Assembly: GCF_013402875.1 (NCBI RefSeq)
Contig: NZ_CP058579.1
Coordinates: 1,736,001-1,800,000 of the forward strand
DNA length: 64,000 nt
Source: Halorarum salinum
GTDB taxonomy: Archaea > Halobacteriota > Halobacteria > Halobacteriales > Haloferacaceae
Direction of reading: 5' to 3'
The notes beneath the pieces were generated by a model. That model was not told the DNA's origin and searched no databases. It saw nothing but the letters and a program-made list of their open reading frames with translations. The position numbers and the translations under genes are program-made. Positions 27,100 through 36,893 of the stretch are shown in pieces (position 1 is the stretch's first letter; each line of letters opens with the position of its first letter).

Positions 27100-28274
27100 A
27101 TGGGATCTGCGATCGCCCCCATCGAGAGCACCGAGTTCCGGTACCCGATCGAGGACGTGGGGACGGACGGGAACGGGTTCAACCTGATGTACGATCCGGG
27201 GAGACGACCGAGCGGAAGTCGTTCGCGCTGAGGGTCCACACCGACGAGGGGGTGACGGGCGAGTACGTCGGCGGGAACTCCCCCGCGGCCGCCCAGATCA
27301 ACACGGTCGCGAACTACCTCGTGGGTAGGGACCCGCTTCGCCGGGAGCGCCACTGGAGCAACATCAACCGGGCGCTGCGCAAGTACGACCGGATGGGCAT
27401 CGGCCCGGTCGACATCGCGCTGTGGGACCTCGCGGGCAAGTACTACGACGCGCCCGTCCACGAGCTCCTGGGCACCTACCGGGATCGGCTCCCCGCCTAC
27501 GCCTCGACGTACGGCGGCGACCGAAACGGCGGGCTGGACTCGCCGGACGCGTTCGCCGACTTCGCCGAGGACTGTCTCGACATGGGGTACCGGGGCTTCA
27601 AGATCCACGTCTGGGGCGGGAGCGACGGCGCAAGGGACGTGAACCGCGAGGCGGAGACCGTGCGGGCCGTCGGCGAGCGCGTCGGCGCCGAGATGGACCT
27701 GATGGTCGACCCCGCCTGCGAGCCGGAGACGTTCGCGGACGCGCTGAAGATCGGCCGCGCCTGCGACGAGTACGACTACCTCTGGCTCGAGGACCCGTAT
27801 CGGGACGCCGGCATCTCCCAACACGGGCACGCGAAACTCCGCGAACTCGTCGACACTCCCCTGCTTCGGACGGAACACGTCCGGGGACTCGAACCGCACA
27901 CTGACTTCGTGGCGAACGGCGCGACCGACTTCCTCCGCGCGGACCCGGAGTATGACGCCGGCATCACGGGCGCGCTGAAACGCGCCAAAGTGGCCGAGGG
28001 GTTCGGGCTGGACGTGGAGTTCCACGCTCCGGGTCCGGCCCAGCGGCAGTGCATCGCCGCCATCCGCAACACCAACTACTACGAAATGGCACTCGTCCAC
28101 CCGGAGGCGCAGAACACCCAGCCGCCGGTGTACCGGGGCGACTACTCCGACATGTTCGACGCGATCGACACGGACGGGACGGTTCCAGTCCCGGACGGCC
28201 CCGGCCTCGGCGTCGAGTACGACTGGGACTACATCGGGACGAACGCCACTGGCAGCGTCCACGTCTACGAGTAA
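27100..28274 (+). pseudogene. Enolase-superfamily dehydratase, KIH type, with one frameshift
   Basis: The first 33 codons (MGSAIAPIESTEFRYPIEDV...NLMYDPG) match the N-terminus of the paralogue at 6975. The frame then shifts at the G-run 27198-27201, where five Gs would restore GETTERKSFALRVHTDEGVTG, and the remaining 350 codons are intact. Active-site landmarks are FKIHVWGG, LMVDPACEPE, WLEDPYRD, RTEHVRG and EFHAPGPAQRQC. A tttaata TATA element 26 nt before the ATG is preserved. One missing base in a homopolymer, with everything else conserved, means that either a very recent mutation or a sequencing error is likely; the protein may be functional. Confidence 0.8.
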
Positions 28275-28848
28275 CCGCCACCTCGTCCGGGAGGGTGCCG
28301 TCGTTCTCGCGCGAGTTCCGCGGTCGTGGCGTCGCCGCTCGAGCATCCACTGCCGGTCGTCGTCGCGGCCACCGGCCGTTCCCCGGAACTGAACGACGTC
28401 AGCGGCGTGAGAACGTCTCCCTCCGGGGCGCGTTCCCCGCCCGAAGACACGTCGAACCCGTTCACCCAGGTTTCGGCGTGATTCGACGTGCCCCATCGTC
28501 GAACGAAGCGACCTGCGTTCCTGCGTGGCCGATTCGGGGCCGATGGACCGTCGGGCGCGGGAATCGTGGTCGCGTCCCGTCGCCGGTCGACGAACCGACA
28601 TCGTTACGAGCATATGATTGTAATCCCAGGCGGGACGTCCGTCCCGCGTCACCCTCGCACCGTCACCCGCTGTGATCCCGGGAATCGCCGGAGACGGTGT
28701 GCCATGATATCAAACCGCACAGGAATGAAGATTCGACAACTCAAACGCTGTGACACTTCACTACCGTGGAATAACCAGTGAAATACCGTAGCTTCGTATC
28801 GATTCCCTCTCTGCGGGCGAACGGGCGCCGCTTTTCGAACGTTCGTCA
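28275..28848. other. 574-base region without a gene
   Basis: I see no motif-bearing frame. The stretch is G+C-rich to about 28600 and then A+T-richer (tacgagcatatgattgtaatccc near 28605-28630). It separates the frameshifted dehydratase from the block of hydroxyacid dehydrogenase and TPP-enzyme remnants. Confidence 0.4.
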
Positions 28849-29140
28849 CTACGGTACGACTGTCGCCGTTCCCCCGTCGAGCGCCGTTACGAGGCCACCC
28901 TCGACGGCGCGGCCGCCGCGCGTGAGATCGACGAACGGCGCCGTCTCCTTCACCCGGCCGAAGGCGTCCGCGTCGAACGTCCGTAATCGTGGACGTTCGC
29001 GGTCGTCCTCCGGTGGTTCCACCGTCGCGCCCCCGTCTCTCCAGCTTACGGCATCAGGCCACGTTCCAGCGCGAGGTCAGCACAGGCGTGTGGTCCGACA
29101 CCTCGTCCTCGCCGTAGCGGGGGACGTTGGCGACGGCATT
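28849..29140 (-). pseudogene. D-2-hydroxyacid dehydrogenase remnant with internal deletion
   Basis: Two pieces in the right order remain on the minus strand. Near 29130-29054 is VANVPRYGEDEVSDHT, matching VANVPDYGxxEVxxHA of the NAD-domain entrance. Near 28985-28849 is TFDADAFGRVKETAPFVDLT followed by RGGRAVEGGLVTALDGG, matching the FDxxxFxxMKxxAxxVNxxRGG segment. The central glycine-rich fold and the C-terminus are missing. It is clearly non-functional. The intact relative is at 43507. Confidence 0.65.
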
Positions 29141-29540
29141 GCTCGCGGACGCCGAGCGTCCAGTCGCCCACGTCGGCGGGGGCGCACGGCGCTCGCCGGG
29201 CGGGGTCGAGGCGGTCCGCGGCCTCGGCGACGACCTCGATGCACCCGTGGCCGTCCCGTACAAGGGGAGGGCGTCTTCCCGAGGACGATCCCCGATTCCT
29301 GGGCGTCACGGGGTCACACTTCCCCCAGCTGGGAGGCGCGTCCTCGACCGGGCGGACGTCGTGCTCGCGCTCGGGACGTGCTTCGACGGGATCACGACGG
29401 CCGACTGGTCCCTCCCCATGGGCGACCGATTGATCCACGTCACGCTCGACCCCGAATCCGTCGACGTCGCCTACGAGGCCGACGACGCCGCCGTGCCTGA
29501 CCTCGATCATCTCGCCTTCGAGCGTCTCGCGGAGCGGACG
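29130..29540 (+). pseudogene. TPP-enzyme remnant (middle domain)
   Basis: The frames give ATALLADAERPVAHVGGGAR, LDAPVAVPYKG, then after a shift LPEDDPRFLGVTGSHFPQ, then after another shift LDRADVVLALGTCFDGITTA and MGDRLIHVTLDPESVDVAYE. These match the central domain of acetolactate-synthase-like enzymes such as the intact one at 3932-5572. Both catalytic domains are absent. It abuts the hydroxyacid dehydrogenase remnant on the other strand, showing that two broken genes were joined. Confidence 0.65.
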
Positions 29541-29699
29541 TTCGCGCTGGCCGGCGGCGTCACGAGGCCCCTCCGGATGGACGGCCACGGGAAGTCGCTC
29601 TCCTTCGTCGTCTTGGGTATCGGCCTCGACCCATAGCCGGTCGCTCGGTTCGTCCGGTCTCCGGCCTCGATGGTCGAGCGAGGTGGAACGTGCCGACGG

Positions 29700-29977
29700 T
29701 TAGCCGCGACCGAAGACGCGTTTCACCGCCTCGATGAGTCCTTCGTCCACGTCGGTTCGGCGGACGACCTCCCCCGGGAGCTTCCGGTACCCTCTCTCGC
29801 CGGGCCCGTTCTCGTATCGGGTGACGGCGCTGACGAGGTTCCCGAACGCCTCCTCCTCGACGTATCCGAAGCCAATGCACTCGGTGACCGGATCCTCGGC
29901 CGTCCAGAGCGGTTCCTCCAGGTCATACACCGGGGGTTCGAGGCGGTCGCCCGTTCCCGCAGTGCCTCCGCGTCCAC
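29700..29977 (-). pseudogene. Unrecognised short coding remnant with a frameshift
   Basis: Reading from GTG 29977 gives MDAEALRERATASNP. After a shift at the G-run 29932-29936 the frame continues PVYDLEEPLWTAEDPVTECI and on to GYVEEEAFGNLVSAVTRYEN and EGLIEAVKRVFGRG, ending at 29700. The composition is strongly haloarchaeal-protein-like (acidic, helical), and the two frames join sensibly if one C is restored. I do not recognise the family. It could be the C-terminal part of a longer gene whose front is lost. Confidence 0.4.
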
Positions 29978-30072
29978 CCTCGTGTATCGGGCGATGACCT
30001 ACATGGGTGCCGGGGGAGCGTGCGCCGGGCGGGCGCCGGACCGGCGAGTACTCCAGGCGGTCGTCCCGTCGG

Positions 30073-31341
30073 TCAGTCCTCGGCGGGAACGCCGCCACGT
30101 GGCCGGGCCGACGGGTAACTCTCGACGAGGAAGTGCGCGACCAGCGCCGTGGCGGCGATCGCGAGCACGCTCCCCGAGGCGAACGCCGTCTCGTAACTGA
30201 ACAGCGTCGCCAGGCTGCCGATGAGCGCGGGCCCGGCGGCGCCCCCGAGGCCGCGGGCCGTCGAGTGCAACCCCATCAGTTCCGACTCCCGTTCGTCGGG
30301 CGAGACGTCGCCGATGAACGCGTAGGTGCCCGTCGTCTCCGAGGAGAACGCCGCCGCCAGCACGAGGAACGAGGCGCCGATGAGGACCGCCCGGACCAGC
30401 ACCGAGTCGGGGACGACGGCGGCGGCGACGATGAGCGCGTGGACGCCCGCGCCGGCCATCCCGTACACGACGAGTGGCTTCCGCCCGGAGGTGTCGGCGA
30501 CGTGGCCGAACAGGTACATGAAGAACATCTGCGCCGCGGGGTTGATCGCCAGGAGGACCCCCATCACGAACTCCGAGACACCCACCTCGCTCACGAGGTA
30601 GATGGGCAGGAGACTGGACGTGCCGAGCACGGTCATGTTCCGCAGGAGGACGGCCGCGTAGAGCCACTTCAGGCCGTTTCGGTCCAGGTGTTGGCGGTCC
30701 CGCTTGGCCGGGAACAGTCGCGTCTTGACCTCGATGGCCAGCTCGGAGAGCGTCGGCGTCCCACCCGTGGCCGGCGTCGTGTCGCGGACGAACACGGCGG
30801 CGACGGCGACGCTCCCGCTGACCGCGGCGACGACCAGGTAGACCGCCCACGGCGCGACCAGGCCGAGGAGGACGCCGGCGAAGAACTGCGCCAGCGTGAA
30901 CCCGATGGCCTGCGTGCTGTTGAAGAAGCCGAGCGACTGGCCGCGTCCCTCGCTGCCGCCCCGTTCGCTCACGATGGTGAGCATGACGGGCAGGAACCCG
31001 GCGGCGAAGACGGCGAACAGGCCGCGGAACGCGAGCGGCCCCCACACGCCGTCGACGACGGTCAACGGGACGACTGTGAGCGTCGAGAGCGTCGCCGTCC
31101 CGACGAGTACCGCCCGGCGGCGGCCGGTCACGTCGGCGATCGCCCCCGCGACGGGCGAGAAGACCATCAGCCCGAACCAGTAGACGGTGAACACGAGACT
31201 CACCGCGAAGGGCGACCCGACCTGCCCGATGTAGACGGACATCACCGTCCCCATCAGGACGACTCGTCCCTTGTTCGCCGCGGCGGCGATCCCGATGGCG
31301 AGGCGCTGGTACCGCTCCCGACGGCCGAGGGATTCGTTCAC
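30073..31341 (-). CDS. Major facilitator superfamily transporter
   Basis: The 422-residue protein has about twelve hydrophobic segments, in two groups separated by a charged loop near residues 200-225 (EVKTRLFPAKRDRQHLDRN). After helix 2 there is the MFS loop signature GAIADVTGRRRAVLVGT, and in the second half GHVADTSGRKPLVVYG repeats it. Family members move sugars, acids or drugs by ion coupling. Surrounding catabolic genes suggest uptake or efflux of an organic acid, but no substrate-specific motif is evident. It is the only intact gene between the decayed blocks at 25-30 kb and 31.5 kb. Confidence 0.85.
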   Translation of the reverse strand: MNESLGRRERYQRLAIGIAAAANKGRVVLMGTVMSVYIGQVGSPFAVSLVFTVYWFGLMVFSPVAGAIADVTGRRRAVLVGTATLSTLTVVPLTVVDGVWGPLAFRGLFAVFAAGFLPVMLTIVSERGGSEGRGQSLGFFNSTQAIGFTLAQFFAGVLLGLVAPWAVYLVVAAVSGSVAVAAVFVRDTTPATGGTPTLSELAIEVKTRLFPAKRDRQHLDRNGLKWLYAAVLLRNMTVLGTSSLLPIYLVSEVGVSEFVMGVLLAINPAAQMFFMYLFGHVADTSGRKPLVVYGMAGAGVHALIVAAAVVPDSVLVRAVLIGASFLVLAAAFSSETTGTYAFIGDVSPDERESELMGLHSTARGLGGAAGPALIGSLATLFSYETAFASGSVLAIAATALVAHFLVESYPSARPRGGVPAED

Positions 31342-31518
31342 GTTGGCCGTGTCACCTGATAGTGGGCTAGTCCCGCAGCGAGTTATTAAGGCAACCGGTC
31401 GGGGAACTCAACGAACGCCGGTCGGGAATCCACGTTCGAGACCGTCGCCCGGATCGCTGACGGGGTCGCCGCGGGCGACGATCGGCGTTTCCCGGGGAAG
31501 TCGTCGCGATTCCGCTGC

Positions 31519-31985
31519 TCACACCACGCAGTTCGTCATCTCCCCACCCTCACGAATCCGGTCCACGTTCCCGCGGACGATGGCCGCGACCCCGCGCCAG
31601 TACTCCCTGTCCGAACCCACACGGTGCGGGGTGACGATCACCTCGTCCACGTCCCAGAGCGGCGAGTCCTCCGGGAGCGGTTCCGCCTCGAACACGTCGA
31701 GGCCGGCGCCGGAGATCTCGCCCGCGTCGAGCGCCTCGACCAGCGCCTCCTCGTCGACCGCCGCGCCACGGGCGACGTTGAGGAGGTGGGCGTCCCCACG
31801 CATCGCCTCGAACGCCGCGGCGTCGAACAGGTGGTGGGTCGCCTCGTTCAGCGGGCAGGCGAGCGCGACGAACCGCGCCTCGGTGAGGCGAGGTCCTCGT
31901 CGTCGTACCCCATCGCGCGGAACGTCGACCGGTGTGGCGCCCGCTCGGGACCCTCGGTTACGTCGTTGCTCCGGAGTCGGGCATC
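31519..31985 (-). pseudogene. D-2-hydroxyacid dehydrogenase remnant, C-terminal half
   Basis: From about 31985 one frame gives EGPERAPHRSTFRAMGYDDE, and after a shift another gives LTEARFVALACPLNEATHHL, LLNVARGAAVDEEALVEALD, GEISGAGLDVFEAEPLPEDS and VIVTPHRVG to the stop at 31519. These are the NAD-domain Arg (ARG), Glu (EAEP) and His (TPHRVG) regions of the family. The N-terminal substrate domain and GxGxxG fold are lost. It is not functional as it stands. Confidence 0.7.
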
Positions 31986-32064
31986 CTTCGACGGCCACGT
32001 CCCTTTCTGACCATGCGAGCGAATCACGACCGATCCTCATCGACCTTCGCGACGACCGCGAGGG

Positions 32065-33528
32065 TCAGAGCGTGTCGTACGCGTCGTTCCACGGGCGAGT
32101 CCGCTCGACGGCGGCGGTCGCGGCCAGTACCCGCTCGTCGGCAAAGCGTGGGCCGGCCACCTGCATGCCGACGGGCATCCCGGCCGCGGTCAGGCCCGCC
32201 GGGACGTTCGCCACCGGGTGGCCCGTCATGTTGAACGGGTACGTCAGACACCAGCCGATGAGCGGGTCGACGGGTTCGCCGTTCAACTCGCTCGGGCCGA
32301 CGGTGTTCCCCTCGTCGTCGCCGGCGTTGTCGATCGATTCGACGGCGAGGGTCGGCGCGACGAGCAGGTCGTGCTCCTCGAACACGTCCTGGACGCCGAG
32401 GAAGACGTCGGTACGGACGTTGTCGGCGCGCTGGTAGTCGACGGCGCTCATCGCGGCCCCGGCGTCGGCCGCCTCCACGAACGTCCGCGTCGCGTCCGCC
32501 CGGTCCTCGCCGCGGTAGTCGACGCCGAGCGCCTTCCTGTCCTCCGCGAGCGCGCCGAAGTTGGTCCGGAAGCCGGCGAGCCACGCGTCCTCCATCTCCT
32601 CGCGCGTCCGGCCGTCGTAGTCGAGTTCGACGTCGACGACGTCCGCGCCCGCCCGCTCGAAGGCCGACAGCGCGTCGTCGACGATGTCGGTCACCGTCTC
32701 CTCGACCGGAAAGACGCCGAGGTTCGGACTGTACGCGACCGAGAGGCCCTCGATGCCGCGGGTCGTCGCCGCGAGGTAGTCGTCGTCCGACTCGGGCAGG
32801 ACCATCGGGTCCTCCGGGTGCGGGCCGGCCATGACGTCCAACAGCAGGGCCGCGTCGCGCACCGTCCGAGCGTGGGGGCCGAGTTGCGAGAAGGGCGTGT
32901 GCGTGAACGCGTTCGGCCTCGCCGGGCGAGCGATGCGGCGGTAGGTGGGTTTGACGCCGAAGACGCCGCAGAACGCCGACGGGATGCGGATGGACCCGCC
33001 GCCGTCGGACCCCTGTGCGAGCGGCGCCAGCCCCGCGGCGACGGCGGCGGCGCTCCCGCCCGAGGACCCGCCAGCGTTCTTCGAGGCGTCGAACGGCGTC
33101 CCGGTAGGGCCGACGACGAGGTTGTCGGTCGTCCCCTTGTGGCCGTACTCGGGGGTGTTTGTCTTGCCCAGGACGATGGCGCCGGCGTCGAGCAACCGGT
33201 CGACGAACAGGTCGTTCTCCTCGGCGACGAAGTCCGTCATCGGCTTCGAGCCGAACGTCGTCGGAACGCCGGCGACGTTCTGGAGGTCCTTGACGGCGAC
33301 GGGAACGCCGTGCAGGGGTCCCAGGTCGGCGCCAGATTCGACCGCGCGTTCGGCGTCCGCGGCCGCCCTGCGCGCCTGGTCGTCGAGCACCTCAACGTAG
33401 GCGTTCAGTTCCCCGTCGCGGTCGTCGATGCGGTCGAGGTGCGCCTCGACCACCTCGACGGGCGAGAGCGATCCGTCGCGGATGCGTCGCGCGAGCGACT
33501 CGGCCGACGAGAGACAGGGGTCCGCCAT
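32065..33528 (-). CDS. Amidase-signature hydrolase
   Basis: The 487-residue protein shows the amidase signature: catalytic Lys in VPVAVKDLQNVAGVPTTFGS, the Gly/Ser-rich segment KNAGGSSGGSAAAVAAG and the downstream GSDGGGSIRIPSAFCG carrying the nucleophile Ser, followed by GVFGVKPTYRR. That gives the Lys-cisSer-Ser triad. Enzymes of this family hydrolyse amides, including GatA and indoleacetamide or general amidases; no GatB/C genes are nearby, so a catabolic amidase is more likely. The start is ATG 33528, with a ttatgg box about 27 nt upstream. Substrate unknown. Confidence 0.87.
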   Translation of the reverse strand: MADPCLSSAESLARRIRDGSLSPVEVVEAHLDRIDDRDGELNAYVEVLDDQARRAAADAERAVESGADLGPLHGVPVAVKDLQNVAGVPTTFGSKPMTDFVAEENDLFVDRLLDAGAIVLGKTNTPEYGHKGTTDNLVVGPTGTPFDASKNAGGSSGGSAAAVAAGLAPLAQGSDGGGSIRIPSAFCGVFGVKPTYRRIARPARPNAFTHTPFSQLGPHARTVRDAALLLDVMAGPHPEDPMVLPESDDDYLAATTRGIEGLSVAYSPNLGVFPVEETVTDIVDDALSAFERAGADVVDVELDYDGRTREEMEDAWLAGFRTNFGALAEDRKALGVDYRGEDRADATRTFVEAADAGAAMSAVDYQRADNVRTDVFLGVQDVFEEHDLLVAPTLAVESIDNAGDDEGNTVGPSELNGEPVDPLIGWCLTYPFNMTGHPVANVPAGLTAAGMPVGMQVAGPRFADERVLAATAAVERTRPWNDAYDTL

Positions 33529-33572
33529 CGTACCCAACCATCCCGGAGGGGCACCATAACGTTAGGTACCGG

Positions 33573-34739
33573 CTACTCGTAGGTCCGCCGGCCAGTCTCG
33601 TTGTCCTCGATGTAGTCCCAGTCGTAGGTGACGCCGAGCCCCGGCCCGTCCGGGATCGAGACGTATCCCTCGTCGTCGATGGATTCCAGCTGGTCGTCGT
33701 AGCCGCCGGTGTACACCGGCGGCGTCGTGTTCGGGACCTCCGGGTGGACGAGCGCCATTTCGTAGTAGTTGGTGTTGCGGATGGCGGCGATGCACTGCCG
33801 CTGGGCCGGACCCGGAGCGTGGAACTCCACGTCCAGCCCGAACCCCTCGGCCACTTTGGCGCGTTTCAGCGCGCCCGTGATGCCGGCGTCATACTCCGGG
33901 TCCGCGCGGAGGAAGTCCGTCGACTCGGTGGCGGCGAAGTCGGTGAACGGCTCCAGTCCGCGGACGTGTTCGGTCTGGAGGATCGGCGTCGTCAGTTGCT
34001 GACGGAGTTTCCGGTGGGCGTGTTGCGAGATGCCGGCGTCCCGATAGGGGTCCTCGTACCAGAAGAACTCCTGTTCGTCGCAGGCTCTCCCCACCGTCAG
34101 CGCGTCGGCGAACGTCTCGAGCTGACAGGCCGGGTCGAGCATGAGGTCCATCTCGTCGCCGACCCGCTCGCCCACCGCGTGGATCACGTCGACGACCTCC
34201 TCGGTGTCACGCCACTCGCCACCCCAGACGTGGATCTTGAAGCCCCGGTACCCCATGTCGAGACAGTCCTCGGCGAAGTCGGCGTACGCCTCCGGGGAGT
34301 CCAGCCCGCCGTTTCGGTCGCCGCCGTACGTCGAGGCGTAGGCGGGGAGCCGATCCCGGTAGGTGCCCAGGAGCTCGTGGATGGGCGCGTCGTAGTACTT
34401 GCCCGCGAAGTCCCACAGCGCGATGTCGACCGGGCCGATGCCCATCCGGTCGTACTTCCGGAGCGCGCGCTTCAACTCGCTCCAGTGGCGCTCCCGGCGA
34501 AGCGGGTCCCTACCCACGAGGTAATCGGCGATCATGTTCAACTCCGCCATGCCGGGGGAGTTTCCCCCGACGTACTCGCCTGTCACCCCATCGTCGGTGT
34601 GGACGCGCACGCCGAAGAGGTGGCGGGTGGTCGTCTCGCCCGGGTGGTAGGCCATCCCGAAACCGCCGGGGTAGGGCCCGCGGTCCTCCAGTTCGTAACC
34701 GAACTCCGTTGATTCGATTCGGGTGATAGTCGGCGCCAT
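33573..34739 (-). CDS. Enolase-superfamily acid-sugar dehydratase, KIH type
   Basis: The 388-residue protein parallels the genes at 6975, 27100 and 56403. Landmarks are GEYVGGNSPGMAELN, GIGPVDIALWDFAGKYYDAP, FKIHVWGGEW (Lys and His at the KxK site), LMLDPACQLE, WYEDPYRD, QTEHVRG and EFHAPGPAQRQC. The segment from KYYDAP through YRGFKIHVWGG is almost identical to the copy at 27100, suggesting recent duplication or gene conversion. The start is ATG 34739 (MAPTITRIES), with ataataag 22-28 nt upstream. It ends 44 bases before the amidase gene on the same strand. Confidence 0.85.
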   Translation of the reverse strand: MAPTITRIESTEFGYELEDRGPYPGGFGMAYHPGETTTRHLFGVRVHTDDGVTGEYVGGNSPGMAELNMIADYLVGRDPLRRERHWSELKRALRKYDRMGIGPVDIALWDFAGKYYDAPIHELLGTYRDRLPAYASTYGGDRNGGLDSPEAYADFAEDCLDMGYRGFKIHVWGGEWRDTEEVVDVIHAVGERVGDEMDLMLDPACQLETFADALTVGRACDEQEFFWYEDPYRDAGISQHAHRKLRQQLTTPILQTEHVRGLEPFTDFAATESTDFLRADPEYDAGITGALKRAKVAEGFGLDVEFHAPGPAQRQCIAAIRNTNYYEMALVHPEVPNTTPPVYTGGYDDQLESIDDEGYVSIPDGPGLGVTYDWDYIEDNETGRRTYE

Positions 34740-34777
34740 ACGTGGGTCGGGACCGCCGTGATAATAAGGTTCAGCGT

Positions 34778-34925
34778 TCAGGGGGTCGTCAGGAGGGCGC
34801 CGCTGCCGCCGACGATCAGTTCGAGTTCGTCGAACGACTGGGTTGCGTCGTTCAGCGACTCCTCGTTCGGGACGCCGTACAGGTCGACGTCGGTCACGCG
34901 GGTCACGTCGTCGGCTACGAGCGCC
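34778..34925 (-). pseudogene. C-terminal fragment of an unidentified protein
   Basis: A frame ending at 34778 reads VADDVTRVTDVDLYGVPNEE then SLNDATQSFDELELIVGGSG and ALLTTP. It looks like a genuine protein tail, acidic and in register with codon bias, but has no start of its own, since the upstream enolase gene ends at 34938. I cannot name the family. It is probably a leftover from a deletion. Confidence 0.35.
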
Positions 34926-34937
34926 TCCCGTATCTAA

Positions 34938-36071
34938 CTACGCGCGGTACCGGTCGAGCGCGTCCGCGTCGAGAGCCACGCCGAGCCCCGGTTCGCCCGG
35001 GATCGACACGCGGCCGTCCTCCGCGGCGAACGGTTCCGCGGCCAGTTCCTCGCGGAGCGGGTTCGACGAGCGGTCGAACTCCAGCCACGGCCGGCCCCGG
35101 AGCGTGGCGACGAGCTGGAGGCTCGCACCCAGACCGACGGGCGTCCCCCACACGTGCGGCACGAGCGAGACCCCGTGGTCGCGCGCCCGCCGCGCGATGC
35201 GGCGGGCCGGCGTCAGGCCGCCGACGATGCAGACGTCCGGCTGGGCGACGTCGACGGCGTGCGTCTCCAGCAGGCGGTCGAACTCGGCCGGCGCGTGACA
35301 CTCCCCGCCGGCGACGGGGACCTCGAGCGCCTCGCGTAGCTCCGCGTACCCCTCGATGTCCTCCGGCGGGACCGGCTCCTCGAACCACTCCACGTCGAGC
35401 GATTCGAGTTCGCGGCCGACCCGGCGGGCGTCCCGCCGGTCGTAGGCGTAGTTGGCGTCGACCATCACCGTCGTCTCCGGGCCGACTGCCTCCCGGACGC
35501 GGCGGACGAGTTCGACGTCCTCCCGGGGGCCGTAGCCGAGCAGTTCGAGGCCGACCTTCAGTTTGATCGCGCCGAGTTCGTTCGCGTTCGTCCGCGCCTC
35601 CGCCACGATGCGGTCGTACTGTTCCTCGAGGTCGTCGACGGGCTTGAAGTAGTGGCCGGTGGCGTAGGGGCGGATCGACTCGCGCCGCCGGCCGCCGAGC
35701 AGCGTCGCCGTCGACACGCCCTGGAGTTTCCCCGCGAGGTCCCACAGCGCGACGTCGAGGCCGCTGATCGCCGGCAGGGGAACGATGGTCTGGTACGTCG
35801 CCCGCCCCACGTCGTAGAGGCGGTCGTAGAGGCGCTCGACCTCGAGCGGGTTCTCGTCGACGACGTGCGGGGCGAGCACGGACTCGACGACCTCGCCGGT
35901 CCCCTCGACGGGCCCCCAGCACTCGCCCCACCCGACGGTGCCGTCGCTCGCCTCGACGCGAACCAGCGTCGCGGTCCGCTCGTCGACCCACGCCTGCGCG
36001 TAGCCGAACGGCTCGTCGGTCGGCGCGCACACGCCGATCGCCTCCACCGAGTCCACGGTAACGTCGTTCAT
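34938..36071 (-). CDS. Enolase-superfamily acid-sugar dehydratase, KLK singleton
   Basis: The 377-residue protein is a classical mandelate-racemase-group enzyme: AIKLKVGLEL (intact KxK), MVDANYAYD (Asp ligand), WFEEPVPPED (Glu), AGGECHA (Glu) and VPHVWGTPVG (His). It differs from the repeated KFD, KIH and KTK types in the window. Similar full-motif proteins dehydrate rhamnonate, fuconate or galactarate, so one of those is a reasonable guess. The start is ATG 36071 (MNDVTVDSVEAIG), with ttattag about 27 nt upstream. It is divergent from a truncated aminotransferase gene. Confidence 0.85.
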   Translation of the reverse strand: MNDVTVDSVEAIGVCAPTDEPFGYAQAWVDERTATLVRVEASDGTVGWGECWGPVEGTGEVVESVLAPHVVDENPLEVERLYDRLYDVGRATYQTIVPLPAISGLDVALWDLAGKLQGVSTATLLGGRRRESIRPYATGHYFKPVDDLEEQYDRIVAEARTNANELGAIKLKVGLELLGYGPREDVELVRRVREAVGPETTVMVDANYAYDRRDARRVGRELESLDVEWFEEPVPPEDIEGYAELREALEVPVAGGECHAPAEFDRLLETHAVDVAQPDVCIVGGLTPARRIARRARDHGVSLVPHVWGTPVGLGASLQLVATLRGRPWLEFDRSSNPLREELAAEPFAAEDGRVSIPGEPGLGVALDADALDRYRA

Positions 36072-36171
36072 TCGAGCGGACGTCGGCGGGGGGACTAATA
36101 ACCGTGTCCGATTCCATGGCAAGTGGTACCGGTGAACACTGTTTTGTGCTCGCTCGGCGAACTGGTCGCGC

Positions 36172-36803
36172 ATGTCAGACCTCACGGAGGAGTACGAGCG
36201 GAGGACGCCGGAGTCGCGGCGGCTGTTCGAGGAGGCGGGCGCCGTCATGCCCGGCGGCGACACGCGCGAGGTGACGTACTTCGACCCGTACCCGACGTTC
36301 GTCGAGGAGGCGTCGGGGTGTACGCTGACGACGGCGAGGAGCTGCTCGACTTCCTCAACAACTACACGCAGGCGGTCCTCGGCCACGCGCCGCTCGCGGT
36401 CGTCGAGGCGGTCACTGAGCGGTTCGCCCGCGGCAACGGCTTCGCGGCACCGACGCGCGAGGCGACCCGACTCGCCGAACGGATCGTCGAGCGGACGCCC
36501 TCGGTCGAGTCGGTCCGGTTCGCCAACTCGGGTACGGAGGCGACGACGAACGCCGTCCGGGCCGCCATCGCCCACACCGGGAACGACCACGTCCTCAAAC
36601 TCGACGGCGCGTTCCACGGCACCCACGACACGGTGCTCGTCGGCGTCACCGGCGACGGCCGGAAGAACTCCGGCATCCCCCGGAACGTCGAGGAGCGGGT
36701 CTCGACCGTCCCGTTCAACGACGCCGAGATCGACGCGCTCGTCGACGCGTTCGAGGCGGCTCTCAGGGACGTCTCCCCAGCCGTCGCGGCGGAGGTCGAT
36801 TGA
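36172..36803 (+). pseudogene. Class III aminotransferase (glutamate-1-semialdehyde aminotransferase-like), frameshifted and truncated
   Basis: The N-terminus MSDLTEEYERRTPESRRLFE leads to VMPGGDTREVTYFDPYPTFV; the frame breaks at the G-run 36315-36318 and resumes as GVYADDGEELLDFLNNYTQA, RFANSGTEATTNAVRAA and LKLDGAFHGTHD. These are the N-terminal and cofactor-pocket motifs of HemL-type aminotransferases. The sequence stops after about 207 codons, where homologues run to about 430, so the PLP-lysine half is missing. The front promoter (ttttgtg, 27 nt upstream) remains. The truncation point abuts an SDR tail on the other strand. Confidence 0.75.
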
Positions 36804-36807
36804 ATCC

Positions 36808-36893
36808 TCACCGACCCCGGCTTCCCCACGCGAACGCCGTCCAGCCGCCGTCGGCAGTGGGCACCTCGCCGGTCACGAAGTTGTCTTCGCTCC
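36808..36893 (-). pseudogene. C-terminal tail of a short-chain dehydrogenase
   Basis: The minus strand reads SEDNFVTGEVPTADGGWTAF followed by a few residues and a stop at 36808. This is the typical SDR end, FVTGEVLxVDGG. Only some 28 codons remain. It lies a few bases beyond the truncated aminotransferase, marking a deletion or inversion junction. Confidence 0.6.
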
